From positions 36,360-100,359 of the forward strand of contig JACCVY010000041.1 of NCBI GenBank assembly GCA_013697915.1: DNA of 64,000 nt, in the 5' to 3' direction. Both the position numbers and the translations under genes were made by a program. Positions within the stretch are counted from its first letter, which is position 1. Each line of letters opens with the position of its first letter. Source of the DNA: Blastocatellia bacterium (GTDB taxonomy: Bacteria; Acidobacteriota; Blastocatellia; Pyrinomonadales; Pyrinomonadaceae). Positions 17,538 through 23,903 of the stretch are shown piece by piece. A model generated the notes under the pieces. It did no database searches and was not told where the DNA came from. It saw only the letters and a program-made list of their open reading frames with translations.

Positions 17538-17625
17538 GCAAGTGAACCGGGAACAGTAAACCGAACCACGAGACTTTTTCCTTTGGTAGTTCCGGTTCCC
17601 GGTTCACTGTTCCCGGTTCACGGTT
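17538..17625. repeat. Inverted word-repeat array (GGTTCCCGGTTCACT family)
   Basis: The left arm has GTGAACCGGGAACAGTAAAC (17542-17561), and the right arm has GGTTCCCGGTTCACTGTTCC (17594-17613) then CGGTTCACGGTT. The words are CGGTTC, GTTCACT and GTTCCC. The arms fold on each other around a T-rich centre. The array fills the gap between convergent genes and its last bases overlap the stop codon of the STAS gene at 17624. Confidence 0.75.
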
Positions 17626-17992
17626 AGGCGCAAGGCACAAGCACCCCAGCCGACACGCGCCGCTCGCGTGAGACAACCGGAAAGAATTCCATACCGGAAG
17701 TGATCTCGAAAACAGAATCCAAGCGCGCGACTGCCAACACCATGCCTACTCCTTTGGTCACGTTCATGAGTGCAAATCGGACTCCTTTTGCTGCGGCCTG
17801 CTCACGCAATCCCAACAACACGCCCAAACCGCCGGCATCCACTGTGCTGACCCCCGCGAAATCGAGTATTACTGAGCTGACCCCTGACAGGGCCGACACC
17901 GCAGCGCGCAGAGTCTCCGTTTCACCCGTCACAATTTGCCCCTGCAAGCAGAGAATAGTGACCGTTCCCAGTTTTTTGGTGTGAACTTTCAA
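17624..17992 (-). CDS. STAS-domain protein lacking the phospho-serine
   Basis: A 122-aa single STAS domain, the fold of SpoIIAA/RsbV anti-anti-sigma factors: LGTVTILCLQGQIVTG, then SSVILDFAGVSTVDAGGLGV (about 39-58) and KGVRFALMNVTKGV. In SpoIIAA the loop is D-S-S-G-L-G with the second Ser phosphorylated. Here it is D52-A-G-G-L-G, so the phospho-acceptor is missing. The protein would behave as permanently unphosphorylated, or use another switch. No anti-sigma kinase is adjacent; the GAF-SpoIIE phosphatase at 44498 is far away. The C-terminal 20 residues are not typical. Confidence 0.85.
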   Translation of the reverse strand: MKVHTKKLGTVTILCLQGQIVTGETETLRAAVSALSGVSSVILDFAGVSTVDAGGLGVLLGLREQAAAKGVRFALMNVTKGVGMVLAVARLDSVFEITSGMEFFPVVSRERRVSAGVLVPCA

Positions 17993-18479
17993 CCTAACCT
18001 ACCTCCCAACGTCAGTTTGATCGTGGCCCGCGCAGCCGGCGCGATACTTCAAGGTCAAGCCGCGCCTCCAACTTTTCAAACTGATCGTACGACTTTCCGG
18101 ACCCGTAACAGGTCTTTCGGATCTACTAACTTATCTTCCTATTCATACGAAGTCGGCGCCGTTTCGTTTCTCATTTCTAGTTTCTGACACCCGACACCTG
18201 CCTTATAGAGATAACACCGCCGAAACGGATTTCTGTTGCACTTTTTATCAACAAACTTTCCTTACGGCCCGCTGCAGGAATCAGGGTAAGAAGCTTCGCA
18301 ATGTTTGTCCGCTGTAGGCCGCTCAATCGTTGCTCACGCACCGTCGCCTCACATCCGGCGGCAAAGCCGCGCGCTCAAGCTTGCGGTTCGACTTACCCGG
18401 TCGCTACCGCTCACGGTTCTGTATTCGTCGACCCACGTGGTTGGCGCATGGACTGCATAAAGAAAGGTATGATAGATGA
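17993..18479. other. Gap without a recognisable gene
   Basis: A 487-bp gap upstream of both the STAS gene (-) and the hydrolase gene (+). GGCGCCGTTTCG (about 18154-18165) is partly mirrored by CCGCCGAAACGG (about 18220-18231). GCGGCAAAGCCGC (18359-18371) is a small REP-like palindrome of a type seen elsewhere here. No confident promoter or fossil gene was found. Confidence 0.4.
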
Positions 18480-19370
18480 ATGACTAAACTCGCTCGTCTT
18501 CTCTTGCTCGCTTTGCTTCTCTGCGCGCCGGCAATTGCTCAAACGCCGACAAAGACTCGCGTTCGTGGCATCGAACTTACCTACATCGAGCGGGGACAAG
18601 GTGAGCCGCTCATTCTGCTGCACGGGGGCACTGGTGATTACCGCTCCTGGGAGCCTCAAATGAAAGTGTTGTCTCCGCAGTTTCGCGTCATCTCTTACAG
18701 CCGCCGCTACCACTATCCAAACAATAATCCGCTCACGGCAAAGTATCATTCGGCGTTTACCGAAGCGGATGACCTCGCCGCATTTATTCGCAGGCTGAAA
18801 CTCGGACGCGTACACCTTGTTGGTACATCGATCGGCGCGTTCACAGCGTTAGTGCTGGCCGTCAAACATCCCGAGATGGTTCGCAGCCTGGTGCTTGCCG
18901 AGCCTCCGGTTCATCAGTGGGTGAAAGATTCGCCAAACGGTGCGGCTGCATACAAGGAGTTTATGACTACGATTTGGGAGCCTGCGGGGGAAGCGTTTAA
19001 AAGAGGAAACGACGAGGGAGCGATGAGGATCTTGACAGATGGGTTGGCAGGAACCCGCAGGTTCGACAATCTCGCGCCGGAAAATCGCGCCGCTATCATG
19101 CAGAACTCCCGCTTCTTCAAAGCAGCCACTTCATCTCCGGATTCCTTCCGAAATCTGTCGAAAGAAAAAGTAAGGCGGTTGCGCATTCCCGTTCTGATCA
19201 TCACCGGAGAAAATACAATCAAGCTTCATAAGCTCGTGAACGAAGAGCTTGCGCGTCTGCTTCCAAAAGCTCAACAGGCTATCATTCCAAACGCCGGCCA
19301 CGGCTCGCCGCGCGAGAACCCGCTAGCATTCAATGAGGCCGTGCTGAGATTCTTCGCTCACCTCCCCTGA
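18480..19370 (+). CDS. Secreted alpha/beta hydrolase
   Basis: A 296-aa alpha/beta-fold hydrolase with a signal peptide (1-20, ending APAIAQ). The oxyanion motif HGGTGD is at about 48-53, the nucleophile Ser117 lies in LVGTSIGAF, the acid is probably in the PVLIITGENT strand region (about 240), and the His is in NAGHGSPRENP (about 275). The substrate cannot be told from sequence; relatives cover esterases, haloperoxidase-like and epoxide hydrolase-like enzymes. GAAAGG lies 12 nt before the ATG. A small secreted-protein gene follows 88 bp downstream. Confidence 0.85.
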   Translation: MTKLARLLLLALLLCAPAIAQTPTKTRVRGIELTYIERGQGEPLILLHGGTGDYRSWEPQMKVLSPQFRVISYSRRYHYPNNNPLTAKYHSAFTEADDLAAFIRRLKLGRVHLVGTSIGAFTALVLAVKHPEMVRSLVLAEPPVHQWVKDSPNGAAAYKEFMTTIWEPAGEAFKRGNDEGAMRILTDGLAGTRRFDNLAPENRAAIMQNSRFFKAATSSPDSFRNLSKEKVRRLRIPVLIITGENTIKLHKLVNEELARLLPKAQQAIIPNAGHGSPRENPLAFNEAVLRFFAHLP

Positions 19371-19458
19371 AATTAGAGTTGCGAAATGGGCCACCTGGTA
19401 CTAGAATCCGCCCGCACCAACCAGTCTTATCAATTCTGCAACCCAATGAGGAGAAGAT

Positions 19459-19923
19459 ATGAAACGAAGAGTGATCCTACTTACTTTGGCGGTCTTGTTT
19501 GCCAGCGCGACTGTGTGCTTAGCCCAGAACCCGCATATGGGCACCTGGAAGCTGAACGAGGCAAAGTCGAAGTTCAGCCCGGGAGCCACTAAGAACAACA
19601 CTGTGGTCTATGAGACCGCCGGCGACAGCATTAAGGTTACGGTGGATGGCGTGGACGGCGCCGGCGCTGCGACCCATAACGAGTGGACCGGCAAGTTCGA
19701 CGGGAAGTGGTATGCGGTCACCGGCGATCCGACTTCAGACATGCGGTCGTACCGGAAGATCAACAACCATACGTTGGCGTTAACCGGCAAGAAAGCCGGC
19801 AAGGTAACTCTAACCGGTCGAATAACCGTTACGGCCAACGGCCGAACTCGCACCGTGACTACGACCGGAACTGATGCTAAGGGCAAGAAAGTCACCAATA
19901 GGGCGGTATACGACAAACAGTAG
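19459..19923 (+). CDS. Small secreted beta-rich protein
   Basis: A 154-aa protein with a signal peptide (about 1-22, ending VCLAQ). It then begins with NPHMGTWKLNEAKSKF, a motif common at the mature start of small acidobacterial exported proteins. The body is strand-rich with many Thr and Lys residues (KVTLTGRITVTANGRTRTVT), which suggests a small lipocalin-like or beta-barrel fold. No catalytic motif. GGAGAAG is just before the ATG. Function unknown. Confidence 0.7.
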   Translation: MKRRVILLTLAVLFASATVCLAQNPHMGTWKLNEAKSKFSPGATKNNTVVYETAGDSIKVTVDGVDGAGAATHNEWTGKFDGKWYAVTGDPTSDMRSYRKINNHTLALTGKKAGKVTLTGRITVTANGRTRTVTTTGTDAKGKKVTNRAVYDKQ

Positions 19924-20007
19924 CAGCACGTCACTCATCACTTAACTTTGCGTCCCTCCCCCCTTTTGGGGGGGGCGGCTTGTGGCATGCCTACCCAAAA
20001 AGTCTCT

Positions 20008-20042
20008 ACGCGCGGGCTTTCAGCCCGCGCGTAAATATTTTT
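20008..20042 (+). terminator. Strong GC hairpin followed by an A/T tract
   Basis: ACGCGCGGGCT (20008-20018) and AGCCCGCGCGT (20022-20032) form a perfect 11-bp stem with a 3-base loop, followed by AAATATTTTT. It can act as a terminator for the secreted-protein gene. Confidence 0.65.
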
Positions 20043-20167
20043 GTTTGTGTGTTTCTAGCTAACTTCGTCCCTCCCATAACCCCTCCCAGGGGGAGGGGAA
20101 TTAGAGAGGAACTAATACGCAGAGCACTGTTTACTGTTCACTGTTATCGACAAGAGCCTGTCGCTAA

Positions 20168-20356
20168 ACCGAATCGGGAAGAAAAACGTTTTGGATTCTG
20201 CGCACGACTGATTTCGACGCTACTCTCAAACATTTGCAAGCGGGTGGAGTACGGTTTCGTTCTCGGACATACATGATGGGCGCTGGAGGAAAGGAAATCG
20301 TATTTGAAGACCTATACGGTAACTTGTGGGTCCTCCAACAAGTCGGGACCGAGTGA
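20168..20356 (+). pseudogene. VOC/glyoxalase-family fossil, C-terminal part
   Basis: The frame ending at the TGA at 20354-20356 reads FWILRTTDFDATLKHLQAGG, then VRFRSRTYMMGAGGKEIVFE and DLYGNLWVLQQ. This is the typical end of a vicinal-oxygen-chelate (glyoxalase/bleomycin-resistance) domain, where the Glu before DLYGNLW is usually a metal ligand. An in-frame TAA at 20165 and the lack of any start or N-terminal half show it is a truncated remnant. A word-repeat array begins within its stop codon. Confidence 0.7.
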
Positions 20357-20381
20357 CCTCTGATCTCTGACTTCTGACCTC
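20354..20381. repeat. Word-repeat array (TGACCTCTGATC family)
   Basis: Tandem words CTGACCT, CTGATCT, CTGACTT, CTGACCT. The 28 bases 20354-20381 are identical to 27143-27170, 6.8 kb away in unrelated flanks. Confidence 0.75.
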
Positions 20382-20384
20382 AGG

Positions 20385-21404
20385 CTACGCGCGATAAAGA
20401 ACGGCATGCAGACCATAGTAGGCGATGAAAATCATCACGAAAGCCAGGAAATATAACCCGAGCATAAAATACATTTCCATCGCCACTGATTTTTCTCGCA
20501 GCACCAAAATCTCGCGCGCGCTCGTTGGCCCACGCAAGAAGAGCACAAACAAGATGGCAATTATCATCAGATGCCCGATTGCGTCGAGCGGCCCAAACTC
20601 GAAGATCGCCAGCATGAAGATCGCCTGGAAAACCAACGCCACGACACGCCCCGCGATTGAGACGGCGCCCAACAGAATAAAAGCCACGCCGAACTCGACG
20701 AAACCAGCGAGCACCATGAACGTCTCAGGCTGCAAGCCCATGAGCATGCCCGGATGCGAGCGAAGCATCGTGTAGCTCCAGTCGGGATAAGCGAATTTTT
20801 CCATCGCGGCCCAAAGCAGAGTAATCCCCGTTCCCGCAAAAAGAACGATGAACCCTGACTGGCGCCATTTGCCTCGCTTGATAGTTGCCACGATGAAGAA
20901 GTAGCCGAGCCCGACAAAGATCGTGTAATCGAGCAAATGAAAGAGGCCGTAGTCGCGGATAGCCAAACCGTAGAGTGCAAATATTCCCAGACCAACGGCC
21001 GGCAGGCTACGACGAAACAGCGCGCATAAACCAAGCGCTAGTTGAAGCCACGGCACGTACGCCGAAGGGGTCCTAAGTTCTGGAGTAATGTAAAACGCTG
21101 TGCCATATGCTTCATACCAGGCCCACAGTGAGATCAAAAAGATCGCCGCACTAAGGCGAAGAATCAGTACGGACAAGTCGTCAAGCCGCTTCAGTCGAGC
21201 GTCAAACGCACGCAGAATTCCGCGCCGATAAACCGTACGATCAGCCCAAAAAAAAGCGCAGACGGCAGCGACTGACGAAAGGAAGAACTTTATAAATTGA
21301 CCATTGAGAACCTCGCCGATTTTCTTCGGCGCAGCGTGCACATCAAACACCGCGAACCATTTGACGTGCGCAAAGATCAGCGTGGCGATTTCGGTTTGAG
21401 TCAT
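20385..21404 (-). CDS. Multi-pass membrane protein, DoxX-like
   Basis: A 339-aa polytopic membrane protein with about eight hydrophobic helices. The sequence around VLILRLSAAIFLISLWAWYE and the last third, with GFVEFGVAFILLGAVSIAGR, resemble DoxX/SURF4-type proteins, but the N-terminal half does not align by eye. No catalytic motif is visible. It is transcribed towards the word repeat at 20354 and the VOC fossil. Function unknown. Confidence 0.6.
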   Translation of the reverse strand: MTQTEIATLIFAHVKWFAVFDVHAAPKKIGEVLNGQFIKFFLSSVAAVCAFFWADRTVYRRGILRAFDARLKRLDDLSVLILRLSAAIFLISLWAWYEAYGTAFYITPELRTPSAYVPWLQLALGLCALFRRSLPAVGLGIFALYGLAIRDYGLFHLLDYTIFVGLGYFFIVATIKRGKWRQSGFIVLFAGTGITLLWAAMEKFAYPDWSYTMLRSHPGMLMGLQPETFMVLAGFVEFGVAFILLGAVSIAGRVVALVFQAIFMLAIFEFGPLDAIGHLMIIAILFVLFLRGPTSAREILVLREKSVAMEMYFMLGLYFLAFVMIFIAYYGLHAVLYRA

Positions 21405-21732
21405 CAGAGATGCGTCAGCTGTCGAATTTCAAAATTGCAATGTCGTCACCAGCAAAAACCGGTGGTTAGTTAACGACAAGTTGGGGAACGGGCCTCCCCA
21501 CGATCGGCAAGTAAAATCGACTCTGTTCTTGTAGCACGCTCTGCCAACTTCATAAACGATATTCCTTTGGCGCAACTGGCGAACATCGTCGTCGACGCCG
21601 GTTTCGCCATCTTCATCAACACTCGAAATCTGCCGTTTGCTGAAACATTTCTTTTGCTTGTTCGTCTTATTAGGTAAGGGATAAGTTGCTGAGCTTGAGA
21701 GACCAACAACACTCGTGGTGGAGGAATTCGAT
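21405..21732. other. Gap, nothing recognised
   Basis: A 328-bp divergent gap between the DoxX-like gene (-) and the DUF4386 gene (+). A 94-codon minus-strand ORF (21470-21754) overlaps the next gene's start and has no recognisable family, so it is not called. The only clear signal is GTGGTGGAGGAATTC, the ribosome binding site for 21733. Confidence 0.4.
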
Positions 21733-22452
21733 ATGAATGTCCAGAGGTACGCAAGGATTGCCGGAGTGCTGTTTCTGGTCTCCCTGGTGGCTGGCGGGTT
21801 CGGTGAAGCTTATGTTCCGTCCAAGCTCATCGTCGCCCATGATGCCGCCGCCACGATGGCAAACATTAAGAATTTCGACTTTCTGTACCGGCTGGGCTTT
21901 GCGACCTTCCTGATAGAGTCGCTGTGCGATATCACGCTTGTGGTGGTCTTTTACGCGTTGCTCAAGCCCGTCAACAAAGAGCTGTCTTTGCTGGCCGCGT
22001 TCTTCGGGCTTGTTGGCACAGCTCTTTTCGCCTTTGCCGAAGCTTTCTATTTTGCGCCGCTGCTCATCTTGGGAGGCGCCGACTACTTAAAGACCTTTGC
22101 GCCGGATCAACTCAATTCTCTCGTGTTGTTGTCGATGAAGTTTTATGGATATGCCGGCATGATATTCACTGCCTACTACGGCATGAGCTGGATTGTTCGG
22201 GCACACCTAATCTGGGATTCGGGTTATCTTCCCAAGTTTCTCGGCGTTCTTATGGCAATCGGAGGGATTGGGTTTGTCGTGAGAAATTTCGCGTTGATCC
22301 TCGCACCCGCCTACGCGTCAGACGTGTTCCTTATGTTGATGTTTCCTGGTGGACTGGTAATGACCGGATGGTTGCTCGTGAAAGGCGTTGACGTTGCGAA
22401 ATGGAATGCGCAAGTAAATGGTGGCAAGCCCGCGGAGCGGCCGAAAGCATAG
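21733..22452 (+). CDS. DUF4386 family membrane protein
   Basis: A 239-aa protein that fits DUF4386: an N-terminal RYARIAGVLFLVSLVAGGFG helix, then SKLIVAHDAAATMANI, a block of four to five further helices, and MFTAYYGMSWIVR-like and LPKFLGVLMAIGGIGFVVRN segments near the C-terminus. It is an integral membrane protein of unknown function. ATG 21733 is chosen because GGAGG lies 8-12 nt upstream; an in-frame GTG at 21715 would place that site inside the gene. The last codons already belong to the REP-like sequence downstream (GCGGAGCGGCC). Confidence 0.8.
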   Translation: MNVQRYARIAGVLFLVSLVAGGFGEAYVPSKLIVAHDAAATMANIKNFDFLYRLGFATFLIESLCDITLVVVFYALLKPVNKELSLLAAFFGLVGTALFAFAEAFYFAPLLILGGADYLKTFAPDQLNSLVLLSMKFYGYAGMIFTAYYGMSWIVRAHLIWDSGYLPKFLGVLMAIGGIGFVVRNFALILAPAYASDVFLMLMFPGGLVMTGWLLVKGVDVAKWNAQVNGGKPAERPKA

Positions 22453-22866
22453 AGCCTGGGGTGGAGCGAAGCGGAACCCCAGGAACCGCGTTGGAAAATA
22501 TCCGAAGTCCGCGGAGCGGCCGGAAGTCGAATCGTCAACGAATGATATTTTCGTAATCGCAACTTCTATCGGCTGCTTCGCGGGCTCAATGTTTTCTTTT
22601 TGTTCTTGATCCCGGGGTTTCGCTTCGCTTCACCCCGGGCTTTATGCCGTCGTCCGCTCCGCGGACTAAGAACCAATCGCTCTGCGCGTGTTCAATCCGC
22701 TCTGCGGACTCAACCTCACTATCCTCTGATCCACCGACGCAGCGAAACCCCAGGAACGCATTACAAGAAAATTTGTAAAGTCCGTGGAACGGCCGATAGA
22801 GACCAGATAGTGCTGAACGATTCGAGATGCTGGATAATTTCGGCATCAATCATCGATGAGGGCAAC
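22436..22866. repeat. REP-like hairpin cluster upstream of the Y1 transposase
   Basis: Several imperfect palindromes: CCTGGGGTGGAGCGAAGCGG closing with AACCCCAGG (22455-22483), CCCGGGGTTTCGCTTCGCTT closing with CACCCCGGG (22611-22639), and GTCCGCGGAGCGGCC, GTCCGCTCCGCGGAC and ATCCGCTCTGCGGAC units between 22505 and 22710. AAACCCCAGGAACG at 22747 and GTCCGTGGAACGGCC at 22780 are further degraded units. The cluster leads straight into the transposase fossil at 22867. REP units next to a Y1 transposase is the arrangement seen with RAYT genes. Confidence 0.7.
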
Positions 22867-23314
22867 ATGTCTGACTCTTATACAAACCTTCTCTACCACA
22901 TTGTCTTTTCAACAAAGGAACGCCGACAGCTGATCACGCCCGAATATGAGCCCCGCCTTTATGAATACATTGGCGGTACTATTCGCGGACTGGGAGGCAT
23001 TTCACTAGAGCTCAACGGAACTGCAGATCATGTTCACCTTCTAGTTAAGTTGCGTCCAGATCGCGCATTATCTGACGTGCTCCGAAAACTCAAAGCTAAC
23101 GCAACCGGATGGATGCACGATGTTTTTCCAACGGTCCAGGATTTCTCATGGCAGCGTGGTTATGGCGCATTTTACGGTGAGTCAATCAAACGTTGAAGAA
23201 GTGCGCAATTATCTTAAACGACAAAAAGAGCACCACGCGAAAATTTCATTTCGGGATGAATTCATTCAGTTCCTGAAAGCGAACGGCATCGAGTTTGATG
23301 AACGATACGTTTGA
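22867..23314 (+). pseudogene. Y1 (HUH) transposase, IS200/RAYT type, frameshifted
   Basis: The first frame (22867-23196) reads MSDSYTNLLYHIVFSTKERR and carries the HUH motif ADHVHLLVKL (His55, His57). It ends GYGAF then YGESIKR-stop. The correct continuation is in the +1 frame: TVSQSNVEEVRNYLKRQKEH, ending GIEFDERYV at 23314. Removing one T from the TTTT at about 23170-23173 rejoins them into a protein of about 148 aa, the normal size of TnpA. The catalytic Tyr (RNYLKRQ) is in the second half, so neither piece can be active alone. Y1 transposases move single-stranded elements or REPs. An assembly error at the homopolymer is possible. Confidence 0.82.
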
Positions 23315-23350
23315 GGAACGCCTGGCACCGGGAAAAGCGGCATTGGTCAC

Positions 23351-23539
23351 ATGTTGGCGGTATCAGCGAGGGGCGGCGGTAAGGAGGTCTTGTTACTCGA
23401 TGCCCGTCGCGTCGAACATATTAAAGACGAAGCGGACCTTCGCAGATTCTTTTCGCTTACGGAGCGCGTGAACAAGGAGATCGGCCGGTCAAACGTCAGC
23501 TACGCCGATGAAAGTTTGCGTAGTCGGCTCGACACGTAA
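23351..23539 (+). CDS. Short ORF of unknown origin
   Basis: A 62-codon ORF (GGGKEVLLLDARRVEHIKDE, ending SYADESLRSRLDT) follows the transposase fossil in the same frame. The composition is protein-like and rich in charged residues, with an upstream TPGTGKSGIGH string between the transposase stop and the ATG. No ribosome binding site is clear and I recognise no family. It could be the tail of a lost gene rather than a small protein. Confidence 0.25.
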   Translation: MLAVSARGGGKEVLLLDARRVEHIKDEADLRRFFSLTERVNKEIGRSNVSYADESLRSRLDT

Positions 23540-23635
23540 ACGTTCCTCTCCGGAGGGAGGAAGAAAACCCCAAGCGCCGGCGAGCCGGCACATTCCCAAA
23601 ATCAAACTTTCCACAAAAATCTGTTGGCCTTACTC

Positions 23636-23777
23636 AAGAGCGGGGGCATGCCCGCCTTCCCGACCTGGAGACTCTTGGACTTGCGCGATCGTTTTTACGT
23701 TGAAGGCCTTTCCGGGCGCCAATCAGAACTCAACTCTGATTAGCTCGAGGTTGGGAAGGCGGGCCTAGCACCCCTAG
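23636..23777. repeat. MITE-like element, copy 2
   Basis: The left arm is AAGAGCGGGGGCATGCCCGC then CTTCCCGACCTGGAG. The right arm (from about 23741) is CTCGAGGTTGGGAAGGCGGG then CCTAGCACCCCTAG. The arms are imperfect inverted copies enclosing about 75 bp. The outer right end is degraded. Related to 13150-13609 and 32577-32720. Confidence 0.7.
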
Positions 23778-23880
23778 AAACAATCATCAACTCATCCGCC
23801 TCGGTTAGAGCGATGAAGCTTTCCAAATCTCGCACAGTTTCAGGCGAACCGTTATTGGCAAGTTCAGGTCAGCGAGCCAC
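23778..23880 (-). pseudogene. Luciferase-like monooxygenase fossil, C-terminal tail
   Basis: Reading the minus strand from about 23878, the frame gives NNGSPETVRDLESFIALTEA then DELMIVS. This is the familiar C-terminal stretch of luciferase-like flavin-dependent monooxygenases (GSPETVxxxLExxxxxTGADELMxV). An in-frame stop precedes it, and it ends abruptly at the right end of the MITE-like element. Only about 35 residues survive, so it is a fossil. Confidence 0.6.
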
Positions 23881-23903
23881 GATTGGGACTGGCGGTGACC
23901 GGA

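Larger units (their letters stand above)
19924..20384. other. Gap with hairpins, VOC fossil and word repeat
   Basis: A 461-bp gap. After the secreted-protein gene are CCCCCCTTTTGGGGGGGG (19959-19976, hairpin), the terminator-like stem at 20008-20042, and C-rich/G-rich pairs near 20070-20100. Words of the GTTCACTGTT type lie at 20125-20150, a glyoxalase-like gene fossil at 20168-20356, and a word array (TGACCTCTGATCTCTGACTT) at 20354-20381 next to the convergent membrane-protein gene. Confidence 0.6.

Noticed and set aside
21470..21754. 94-codon minus-strand ORF
   Set aside because: It runs over the start of the DUF4386 gene, has no family and no ribosome binding site.
23165..23178. Programmed frameshift in the Y1 transposase
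   Set aside because: The shift needed is +1 at a plain TTTT; no -1 slippery heptamer or stimulator is visible, and Y1 transposases are not normally made by frameshifting.
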